Shown: positions 1-5,799 of the stretch, one piece after another
Layout: each line of letters opens with the position of its first letter
Numbering within the stretch: the first letter of the stretch is position 1
Source: Anaerolineales bacterium UBA7227
Lineage (GTDB): Bacteria > Chloroflexota > Anaerolineae > Anaerolineales > Villigracilaceae
Assembly (NCBI GenBank): GCA_002473085.1
Contig: DKTP01000159.1
Coordinates: forward strand, 1 to 14,124
DNA: 14,124 nt
Direction: 5' to 3'
Program-made: the position numbers and the translations under genes
The notes under the pieces: model-generated
What the model was told of the DNA's origin: nothing
Seen by the model: only the letters and a program-made list of their open reading frames with translations
Databases searched by the model: none

Positions 1-650
1 AGTTTAGAGATAGGTTCTTAGGGATTTTTGACGGAGGAAAACATTTTGATCCAGGAAACCCTGACGACTTGTTTGGCGATAATCAAAACCCCAAGGCCAC
101 TACTTTGGCAGCCGACTTGCTGATCAAAAAATCAAGGATTAACGTGATTGATTTAGGCAATGTCGGCAATCAAGACATAATCAACATCATTGGTCTTGCG
201 GTTTTAAATATGCTTGAAAGTTCAAAGAATAAAATTAATTCGGCATATAAAGATGTAAAGGTAGCTGTTTTTCTTGAAGAAGCGCATACATTTTTTAGTG
301 CCGAACATGCTGGACGCCCAGAGTTTGCGAATTCGCTAACTCACATCACTAAACGCATTTTCAAAATTGGTCGTAAATTCTGGCTTAATCCAGTAGTCAT
401 TTCTCAACAACCAGCCGATATCCCTGTTGGGATAATGTCGCAATGTGTAATGAGAATTACGCACCAGCTGGCGGATGAACGTGATATTCAAATTGTAGGT
501 AAAGGTTCAGCAAAACAATTTACAAATATGATACCAGATTTGAGGAAGGGCGAATGTTTAGTGACTACCCCTGAAATATTAGCCCCGCAAATTATACGGA
601 TACGTCCAGCAATGGCTAAGAAAGTTGACCCACAAACAGATGGCGAATAA
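1..650 (+). CDS. HerA/FtsK-like P-loop ATPase, C-terminal part (5' end outside window)
   Basis: The reading frame is open from the window's left edge (first full codon at 3), so the N-terminus and the Walker A loop are missing; about 215 residues remain. The TTG at 69 is an internal codon, not a start. Visible motifs are a Walker B strand followed by a Glu pair (VAVFLEEAHTFF, near 264-299) and a downstream sensor-like strand VVISQQPADIP (near 396-428), a pattern typical of HerA/DUF87 and related VirB4/FtsK-family ATPases. These proteins form hexameric DNA translocases and often pair with a nuclease, or sit in defence and mobile-element modules. The stop codon lies 2 bp before the methyltransferase start, so the two are probably co-transcribed. 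The AT-rich composition differs from the genes to the right. The family call is fairly secure; the specific system cannot be told without the upstream sequence. Confidence 0.72.
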   Translation, partial: FRDRFLGIFDGGKHFDPGNPDDLFGDNQNPKATTLAADLLIKKSRINVIDLGNVGNQDIINIIGLAVLNMLESSKNKINSAYKDVKVAVFLEEAHTFFSAEHAGRPEFANSLTHITKRIFKIGRKFWLNPVVISQQPADIPVGIMSQCVMRITHQLADERDIQIVGKGSAKQFTNMIPDLRKGECLVTTPEILAPQIIRIRPAMAKKVDPQTDGE

Positions 651-652
651 AA

Positions 653-1750
653 ATGGAAACGAAAGATATAAATCAACTCGCTGAAAAAATCACAAAGAAA
701 TTAAGCCGCCTAAGTACGGACGGACATTGGCATATTGGCAAAATTATTTCGGAGGTAGCCGATAAAAGTAAAGCGAAATCCCAGATTGCGGACTTGTGTC
801 GCGAGATTTCAGGTAATCCCCAATTAAATTTTAGTTATGATTATTTGCGGCAGTGTATAAGGACATACACTTATTATCCTGATATTTCGGAAAGAAAACT
901 GCCTGAGCCAGTTTACCATCTCTTGGCAAATCGCATTTACAAAAAAGAGGATAGGGATAGATTTGAAAAACTGGCAATAAAGAATAATTGGAATATTAAT
1001 TCTCTGGCAAGGGAAATTCGCAAGGAGCGTTTATCAAAAAAAGAGAATCTAAAAAGTGAATTGGGATTTGATTTGCAGCGCACAAATCTCTGGTATTTCA
1101 ACACGGCTGATCCGAGATTTGGCAAGCCAGATTTTCGCGGAAGGATTGCAGGGCAAATTGTGGCAAATGCTCTTTACTATTTTGCAGGCGACAACGGAAC
1201 AATTGTTGACCCTTTTTCTGGAAGTGGAACTCTGGGCGATGTTATAGATATTCTTCCTTATTTTTCTGAACGAAACTATGTAATGCTAGACTTAAACCCT
1301 TCGGATAAAAGAATCAAGAAAAATGATGTGACGGTGGATGGGATACCGCTACCTAAAAATTCAGTCAGTTATGTGTTTCTTGATCCGCCGTATGGACATA
1401 TTGGGCAAAAGCATTATGGAACATCGGAATCTGATCTTTCGCAAATGCCCCCTGAAACTTTTTTGGCGTCAATGTATGCAGTGATTAGAGAATGTAAGCG
1501 AATACTCAAATCTGAAAAATATGTATCAATCATCATTGAGCCAATAATGCCCTTTGACGATGATGTGGTTGATTTCCCCTTTTTACTTTCCAAGAAATTT
1601 ATTGAAGAGGGTTTTGTTTTGGCGTCTAAAGTTTATATACCGAGTCAGGTTATGAGAAACAAATCCCTGCCTAATATTTTTGCCCATGCCAAGACTAAGA
1701 AAAAAATGGTTTCCGATTGTAGAGAAATGTTGACATTTAGAAAGTCATAA
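653..1750 (+). CDS. DNA methyltransferase (adenine-N6 or cytosine-N4) with DUF1016-like N-terminal region
   Basis: 365 aa. The C-terminal half is an amino-methyltransferase: motif I (S-adenosylmethionine loop) is DPFSGSGT at residues 186-193, a motif II-like acidic strand end is at Asp213, and the catalytic motif IV is DPPY at 244-247. Motif I precedes motif IV with only about 50 residues between, so no large target-recognition domain fits there; specificity would sit elsewhere. Residues about 20-125 resemble the DUF1016 N-terminal helical region of YhcG-type nucleases (GHWHIGKIISE near 24-34, then a FSYDYLRQ segment and a Trp-containing NNWNINSLAREI segment); this is pattern recognition, not a search result. 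The start at 653 lies 2 bp after the ATPase stop, and the stop is 1 bp before the antitoxin start, implying one transcript. It may act in a restriction or other defence module, or be an epigenetic orphan. The exact methylated base is unknown. Confidence 0.8.
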   Translation: METKDINQLAEKITKKLSRLSTDGHWHIGKIISEVADKSKAKSQIADLCREISGNPQLNFSYDYLRQCIRTYTYYPDISERKLPEPVYHLLANRIYKKEDRDRFEKLAIKNNWNINSLAREIRKERLSKKENLKSELGFDLQRTNLWYFNTADPRFGKPDFRGRIAGQIVANALYYFAGDNGTIVDPFSGSGTLGDVIDILPYFSERNYVMLDLNPSDKRIKKNDVTVDGIPLPKNSVSYVFLDPPYGHIGQKHYGTSESDLSQMPPETFLASMYAVIRECKRILKSEKYVSIIIEPIMPFDDDVVDFPFLLSKKFIEEGFVLASKVYIPSQVMRNKSLPNIFAHAKTKKKMVSDCREMLTFRKS

Positions 1751-1751
1751 C

Positions 1752-1982
1752 ATGCTTTACCAAATCAAACAGAGCGAACTCCCGCCAAAAATTCAAGATT
1801 TGATTGACAGCGCTTTGCTTGGTACGCCTGTCTTCATCGAATTCGATAACAAGGTAATGGTGCAATTACTTCCGATAAGGCAACTGTTTCATCAACGCAA
1901 AGCAGGAAGTGCCAAAGGCATGGTGAAAATGGCCGATGACTTTGACGCTCCGCTCGAAGATTTTGACGAGTACACTTCCTAA
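1752..1982 (+). CDS. Phd/DUF2281-type antitoxin, no adjacent toxin
   Basis: 76 aa. The N-terminal part (residues 1-45) looks like a short Phd/YefM-style DNA-binding fold with a VFIEFDNKVMVQLLPI strand pair. The C-terminal tail is the characteristic acidic GSAKGMVKMADDFDAPLEDF stretch (from residue 52), as in DUF2281 antitoxins that normally precede a PIN-domain (VapC) toxin. Antitoxins of this kind bind and neutralise the toxin with the C-terminal tail and repress their own promoter with the N-terminal part. Here the gene starts 1 bp after the methyltransferase and is followed within 5 bp by a transcription terminator; no toxin frame is present, so it is an orphan or a remnant. It could still neutralise a toxin encoded elsewhere, or serve as a small regulator of the ATPase-methyltransferase transcript. 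Confidence 0.65.
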   Translation: MLYQIKQSELPPKIQDLIDSALLGTPVFIEFDNKVMVQLLPIRQLFHQRKAGSAKGMVKMADDFDAPLEDFDEYTS

Positions 1983-1986
1983 TCAA

Positions 1987-2020
1987 AAAACCGTCGCCAA
2001 GTTTTGCTGGTGACGGTTTT
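1987..2020. terminator. bidirectional intrinsic terminator
   Basis: A 13-bp stem (AAAACCGTCGCCA at 1987-1999 against TGGTGACGGTTTT at 2008-2020, one G-T type mismatch) encloses an 8-nt loop. The plus-strand copy is followed by a T-rich stretch (TTTTGCTTTT), and the minus-strand copy ends in a run of six T. It sits between two convergent genes, the antitoxin and the response regulator, and should stop transcription from both sides. Confidence 0.85.
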
Positions 2021-2024
2021 GCTT

Positions 2025-2696
2025 TTACGGTTTCTTCGGCTTTTCTTCCTCCAGCGAAGCCAACCCCGTCCTCAGCGCGTACAACGTGGCCTGGACGCGG
2101 TTCGCCAGTTGCAGTTTCCCCAGAATATTGCTCACATGCGTACGGACGGTGGCTTCTTGGACGACCAATCGGCGGGCGATCTCCTTGTTTTCCACACCCT
2201 GTGCCAGCATTTGTAAAATTTCCACCTCGCGCTCCGTCAGCGGGGAGGGGGTGAGCGGCTCCTGCGCGGGACGGTTCAACTCCTGGATGACCTTGCGCGC
2301 AATCGTCGGGTGGATGGACAGCTCGCCGCGGTAGACCTGTCGGATCATGCGGATGAGGTCTTCGGGATCCGAGTCTTTGAGCAGGTAGCCGAGCGCGCCC
2401 GCCTTGATGGACGGAAAGACTTTGTCGTCGGCGGCGAAACTAGTCATCACCAGAATCCGCACATCGGGATACGCGGCGGTGATCTTCTCGATGGCCTCGA
2501 TCCCGCCCATCTCAGGCATGACCAGGTCCATCAGCGCCACATCGGGTTTGAGATTTTTCACCTTCTCGAGCGCGTCCTTCCCGTTGACCGCCTCGCCGAC
2601 AACCTGAATGTCCTCCTCCTCGCCCAGCAGGGATTTGACCCCCCGCCGCACCACGGGATGGTCGTCCACGATCATGACTTTGATGATGTCGCTCAT
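2025..2696 (-). CDS. NarL/LuxR-family response regulator
   Basis: 223 aa. The receiver domain covers residues about 5-122, with the acidic pair Asp11-Asp12, phospho-acceptor Asp57 (ALMDLVMPEMGG), Thr85 and Lys107 all in place. A LuxR-type helix-turn-helix covers about 152-212 (LTEREVEILQMLAQG, then KEIARRL and VRTHVSNIL). Such proteins bind DNA as dimers after phosphorylation by their partner kinase. The start at 2696 is supported by a good Shine-Dalgarno (TAGGAG) 7-8 nt upstream. It lies 60 bp downstream of the sensor kinase on the same strand, the usual kinase-regulator order, with a palindromic repeat in the gap. A strong terminator follows the stop. The targets are not visible; the divergent hyf operon is a possible one by position only. 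Confidence 0.95.
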   Translation of the reverse strand: MSDIIKVMIVDDHPVVRRGVKSLLGEEEDIQVVGEAVNGKDALEKVKNLKPDVALMDLVMPEMGGIEAIEKITAAYPDVRILVMTSFAADDKVFPSIKAGALGYLLKDSDPEDLIRMIRQVYRGELSIHPTIARKVIQELNRPAQEPLTPSPLTEREVEILQMLAQGVENKEIARRLVVQEATVRTHVSNILGKLQLANRVQATLYALRTGLASLEEEKPKKP

Positions 2697-2716
2697 GGTT
2701 TGGCTCCTAATTAAAT

Positions 2717-2798
2717 GGGACGCGGAAAACGCGGATGTACGCGGATTACACGGATTTTAATTGCTTTTTTCCGCGTTCTCCGCGCTCGTCCGCGTCCA
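2717..2798. repeat. GCGGA short-word repeat, large inverted repeat between kinase and regulator
   Basis: The left arm (2717-2756) consists of repeated units such as ACGCGGAAA, ACGCGGATG, ACGCGGATT and ACACGGATT, about 9-10 nt apart. The right arm (2767-2798) carries the same units in inverse orientation (reverse complement: GGACGCGGA, then GCGCGGA and ACGCGGA). Together they can fold into a long imperfect hairpin in the kinase-regulator transcript. The right arm lies inside the kinase gene and encodes about its last dozen residues (630-642). I recall similar ACGCGGATT-type repeats between genes of Anaerolineae genomes; that is memory, not a search. Confidence 0.75.
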
Positions 2799-4685
2799 AT
2801 CTGAATTTTCTGTTGAGTGACCCAACAACGGAATCTCCGCCTTGATGCGCGTCCCTTCCCCTGGACGGCTGGAGATCTCGAGCCTTCCGCCTAAACGTTT
2901 GGCGCGCTGCTCCATGTTGTGGATTCCCATCCCGCCGCCGTCGCGGACGCGCTCTATGTCGAAGCCCACGCCGTTGTCGCGGATGTCGAGGATGATCCAG
3001 TCGCTGCGGGTCTGCAGGTCCACGGTCACTTTTTTAGCGCGGGCGTAGCGGACGAGGTTGTTGAGCGCCTCCATCGCGATGCGGTAGACGTCGGGTTCAA
3101 TGGCGCGGGGGAGACGTTCGACTCCGTCAGTGTGCAACTCCGTCTCCAGTCCCGCGCGGGATTCGATGGACTCGAGGCTGGCTTTCAGGGCCGCGGCCAG
3201 TCCATGCTTTTGGAGCAGCGGCGGATTCAATTCCAGGATCAACAGGCGCATTTCCTGTAAGGCTTGCAGGGCGTTGTCTTTGATCTCGGTCAGGTTTTCC
3301 TGCGCCTGGTGGACGTTGCCCTTGTTGGCCGAATGACTGGCCGCCGTGCTGAGAAGGCTGATCCCGTATAGTAATTGCGTGACCGAGTCGTGAAGTTCGC
3401 GCGCGATTCGGTTGCGCTCGCCGAGGGTCGCCAAATCCTGCGCCTGCTCGTAGAGACGGGCGTTCTCGATGGCGACCGCGATCTGGTGACTGACGGCCTG
3501 CGCCAGGCGAGTGTGCGTCTCGGTGTAGTAGCCGGGCTGTTCGTGGGTGAGACTGAGCAGCCCCATGACTTCTCCGCGCAGGAGGAGCGGGATTCCGATC
3601 CAGGAATGGGAATGTTGGAAGAGCGCGGACGGGACGGCAAGTCCGGCCGACTTATGCGCCTGCGCCAGCGGAGGTTCGCCGCGCACGTCTTCGATGATGA
3701 TCACCCGCTTCTCCGTGACGACGGGACGGAACCGGCCCGCGTGTTCGAGCGGCAGGGACAGGGACGGGGCAAGGTGGGGCAGGTTGGGAAGCTGGTAGGC
3801 CGCCACCTTCAACCGACTGTTTTCCTCGAGCGTGTAGATGGCCGCGCCGCTGTACGGGATGATCGAGGCGATCTGGTCGAGGATCAGGTTGAGGAGCGGT
3901 TCGAGTTCGAGGGTGGAGGCGATGCGCTGGGAAATTTCGAGGACGGTGGAAAGTTCGCGCGTGCGGTCGCCGACGGCCTGTTCCAGGTTTTGATAGGCCT
4001 GCGCCCGCTCGGTCACGTCGGAGGTGACGATGAAGAGGCGGCGGCCCTCCTCCGAGCGGACGGTGGAGTAATGCTCGCGGATGCAGCGGAGTTTTCCGTC
4101 GGGACGGCGGATCCAGTATTGCAGTTCGGGCGGGGATTTTCTCGTGAGCAGGGCGTTGATTCGGGCGGCTTCTTCGGGGGTGGCGAAATCGCGGACGCGC
4201 TGGCGCAGGTCGCCTTCGGGACATTTGCCGAAGATCTCGCAGACGCGCTCGTTCATGTAGACCATCTTTCCATTTTCGACGATGGACAGTCCCTCCTGGA
4301 TGTTGTCGGCCAGGTTGCGGAAGCGCTCCTCGTTGAGTCGGGCGGTATCCTCGGCCTGCTGATGCCGCGCGATTTGGAGGGTGAGTTCCACGTTCAGGCG
4401 CGCCAGTTCGCTTTGGTGGAGGCTGGCGCGCTCTTCGAGTTCGCGATTGAGTTGGAGCAGGTCGGTTTGGATTTCTTCGGAGGGAGGGAAAGGCCCGGGG
4501 AAAACCGCGGCCAGCCGAAGGTCAAGGAAGAGACCGAGCGCGGCGGCGAGAATCCCCAGCAGGCAAAATAAAATCCAGCCGTTGGACTGCGGGAAGAACA
4601 GGCGTCGAATCCCCTCGGCGAGCGAAAGTCCAACGACAAGTGAAATTGCGGTGACGAGCAGCCTTCGCCAAAACACGCGGGACAT
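2757..4685 (-). CDS. membrane sensor histidine kinase (PAS-GAF-HisKA_3-HATPase)
   Basis: 642 aa. Two predicted membrane helices (about 9-29 and 37-57) are joined by a very short loop, so there is almost no extracellular sensor. A coiled coil follows (about 70-120), then a PAS domain (about 119-228), a GAF domain (about 255-410), a HisKA_3 dimerisation/phospho-acceptor region with His432 (IARELHDSVTQLLYG), and an HATPase domain with the N box around Asn542-Asn543 (EALNNLVRYA, Tyr in place of the more usual His), G1 DNGVGF (570-575), GGGMGI (583-588) and GEGT (609-612). This is the NarX/DegS-like kinase class that pairs with NarL/LuxR regulators. The signal is likely intracellular, perhaps a redox state or small ligand sensed by PAS or GAF. 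The last dozen residues come from a repeat element, so that tail is probably unstructured. The start at 4685 has only a weak AGG upstream. Confidence 0.93.
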   Translation of the reverse strand: MSRVFWRRLLVTAISLVVGLSLAEGIRRLFFPQSNGWILFCLLGILAAALGLFLDLRLAAVFPGPFPPSEEIQTDLLQLNRELEERASLHQSELARLNVELTLQIARHQQAEDTARLNEERFRNLADNIQEGLSIVENGKMVYMNERVCEIFGKCPEGDLRQRVRDFATPEEAARINALLTRKSPPELQYWIRRPDGKLRCIREHYSTVRSEEGRRLFIVTSDVTERAQAYQNLEQAVGDRTRELSTVLEISQRIASTLELEPLLNLILDQIASIIPYSGAAIYTLEENSRLKVAAYQLPNLPHLAPSLSLPLEHAGRFRPVVTEKRVIIIEDVRGEPPLAQAHKSAGLAVPSALFQHSHSWIGIPLLLRGEVMGLLSLTHEQPGYYTETHTRLAQAVSHQIAVAIENARLYEQAQDLATLGERNRIARELHDSVTQLLYGISLLSTAASHSANKGNVHQAQENLTEIKDNALQALQEMRLLILELNPPLLQKHGLAAALKASLESIESRAGLETELHTDGVERLPRAIEPDVYRIAMEALNNLVRYARAKKVTVDLQTRSDWIILDIRDNGVGFDIERVRDGGGMGIHNMEQRAKRLGGRLEISSRPGEGTRIKAEIPLLGHSTENSDWTRTSAENAEKSN

Positions 4686-4700
4686 AATTTAAGAGCCTAA

Positions 4701-4840
4701 ACACGAAGGACACAAAGTACACAAAGGTTTATTGAGGGCGCAACAAGAGGGTTTATCTTCGATTATCGTGCTTGATGATCTTGAGCAAAGAACCAAAATC
4801 ATCCATTAACCCTACTTCGTTGCCTTCGTGCCCTTTGTGT
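4701..4840. repeat. 9-nt short-word repeat in two inverted arms
   Basis: The first arm (4701-4727) is three 9-nt units in a row: ACACGAAGG, ACACAAAGT, ACACAAAGG. The second arm (4814-4840), read on the minus strand, is ACACAAAGG, GCACGAAGG, CAACGAAGT. The arms face each other across 86 bp of ordinary-looking sequence. The element lies in the presumed 5' leader of the kinase transcript, so folding of the arms could place a hairpin ahead of the kinase start. Confidence 0.75.
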
Positions 4841-4865
4841 TTAAAGGTTTTCTTTTCTTGAACTG

Positions 4866-4874
4866 AGTATAGCA
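4866..4874 (-). promoter_or_regulatory. candidate extended -10 promoter for kinase-regulator operon
   Basis: On the minus strand the sequence reads TGCTATACT, an extended -10 (TGn plus TATACT). No good -35 is seen at 17 bp spacing, which an extended -10 can tolerate. Transcription from here would give a leader of roughly 170 nt containing the 9-nt repeat arms. Confidence 0.35.
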
Positions 4875-5029
4875 CAGTTGATTTTACGTTCTCCGCATTT
4901 GTTGAGACGGGAGTTAACAATCGCGGACACGCCGCAAACGTCCGTCCCCGCGCCTGTTCACTGAATGAAACTCAAAAATCCGCGCCTATCCGATGACAGA
5001 AAGTTTTTTTTATTGTAAATCTATCTTGA

Positions 5030-5046
5030 GGAAGAAATTTTCTTCC
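5030..5046. promoter_or_regulatory. 17-nt perfect palindrome upstream of hyfA (possible operator)
   Basis: GGAAGAAATTTTCTTCC pairs over eight bases on each side of a central T. It lies 144 bp before the hyfA start and outside the short-word repeats. Its symmetry and AT-rich centre would suit a dimeric regulator site, but it is a single copy and not matched to a known regulator. A weak hairpin role is also possible. Confidence 0.3.
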
Positions 5047-5048
5047 GC

Positions 5049-5128
5049 GTTGCGCGTTTCGTTCCTGTTAGCCTTGCGGCTTTCGTAACGTGAACGGAAC
5101 ACGAACCACGCACTACGTAATACGCAAT
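5049..5128. repeat. 7-nt short-word repeat with inverted partner
   Basis: Positions 5101-5128 are four consecutive 7-nt units: ACGAACC, ACGCACT, ACGTAAT, ACGCAAT. A diverged inverted partner lies at 5049-5069, whose reverse complement (ACAGGAACGAAACGCGCAAC) aligns with the segment starting near 5093. The element sits 60-140 bp ahead of hyfA, in the likely promoter or leader region. Confidence 0.55.
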
Positions 5129-5151
5129 ACAATTTTCTCGAATCCAATTGA

Positions 5152-5164
5152 ATCAGCAGCTGAT
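5152..5164. promoter_or_regulatory. 13-nt palindrome close to hyfA start
   Basis: ATCAGCAGCTGAT has 5-bp arms around CAG and ends 26 bp before the hyfA ATG. A wider, imperfect dyad (ATTGA at 5147-5151 and TCAAT at 5176-5180) surrounds it. It could be an operator or a translation-control hairpin near the weak ribosome-binding site. Such short palindromes arise by chance, so the call is tentative. Confidence 0.22.
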
Positions 5165-5190
5165 CTCATTTTGACTCAATAGGCTAACCC

Positions 5191-5799
5191 ATGTATCACT
5201 TCGTAATTGCAGACAACCGAAAGTGCGTCGGGTGTTTTGCCTGCATCGCCGCGTGCACCGAGGCGCACCGCGCCGCGGGCTTGCAGGGCTACCCCCGCTT
5301 GCACGTGACGCGCACGCCCGATGGGATCATGCCCATCCAGTGCCGTCACTGCGAAGACGCCATGTGCGCGCTGGTCTGTCCCGTACACGCCATCACGCAC
5401 AAGGAAGACTCCATCGTCCTGAACGAGAGCCTGTGTATCGGGTGCAAGATGTGCGCGCTGGCCTGTCCGTTTGGCAACATCCTGCCGGGCGGCACGCCCG
5501 TCCCTGGGCTGGAACTCAACCTCGGTCAGTACGCGTTCCTCAACACGCCGCTCGACCCCGACCCGATGTACTTGCGCGAGCAAAGTTACCAGGAGCAACT
5601 CTCCCTGCTGGCGTGGAACATCGGGCAGAAAACGGTGGCGATCAAATGCGACCTGTGCTACTTCCGCGAGAACGGCCCCGCCTGCGCCGAGGCCTGTCCG
5701 CACAAGGCCATCCATCTCGTGGACGATAAAGCGGGCCTGCCAGACGAGTTGATCCTGCGGATGAAGGAAACCGCCCGCGTGACAGGAGGGACGAAATGA
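5191..5799 (+). CDS. hyfA: hydrogenase-4 electron-transfer subunit, 4x[4Fe-4S] ferredoxin
   Basis: 202 aa, close to the length of E. coli HyfA and HycB (about 205). It contains 16 cysteines in four cluster groups: Cys12/15/18/22, Cys51/54/59/63, Cys82/85/88/92 and Cys153/156/165/169, the HyfA/HycB/CooF arrangement for four [4Fe-4S] clusters. The phrases MPIQCRHCED, LNESLCIGCK and AIKCDLCYF closely follow those I remember for E. coli HyfA. In the complex it passes electrons between an external donor (formate dehydrogenase in E. coli) and the hydrogenase module on the cytoplasmic side. The donor here is not in the window. The stop overlaps the hyfB start (ATGA at 5796-5799), which indicates translational coupling. 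The start codon has only a weak Shine-Dalgarno. Confidence 0.92.
   Translation: MYHFVIADNRKCVGCFACIAACTEAHRAAGLQGYPRLHVTRTPDGIMPIQCRHCEDAMCALVCPVHAITHKEDSIVLNESLCIGCKMCALACPFGNILPGGTPVPGLELNLGQYAFLNTPLDPDPMYLREQSYQEQLSLLAWNIGQKTVAIKCDLCYFRENGPACAEACPHKAIHLVDDKAGLPDELILRMKETARVTGGTK

Larger units (their letters stand above)
4686..5190. other. divergent intergenic region between kinase and hyfA
   Basis: About 505 bp without a convincing gene. It holds a 9-nt short-word repeat in two inverted arms (4701-4727, 4814-4840), a candidate minus-strand promoter (4866-4874), a perfect 17-nt palindrome (5030-5046), a 7-nt short-word repeat with an inverted partner (5049-5128) and a 13-nt palindrome just before hyfA (5152-5164). 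The hyfA ribosome-binding site is poor (only TAGG near 5180-5183). I see no clear sigma-70 promoter for hyfA; ATGACA at 4993-4998 with TAAATC at 5016-5021 is a weak possibility. The rest shows nothing I can name. Confidence 0.6.

Noticed and set aside
3375..4571. Plus-strand open frame antisense to the sensor kinase
   Set aside because: It has no domain, while the opposite strand encodes a complete kinase with all catalytic motifs.
4701..4840. CRISPR array
   Set aside because: The units are only 9 nt and directly abutting with no unique spacers; the arms are inverted, and no cas gene is present.
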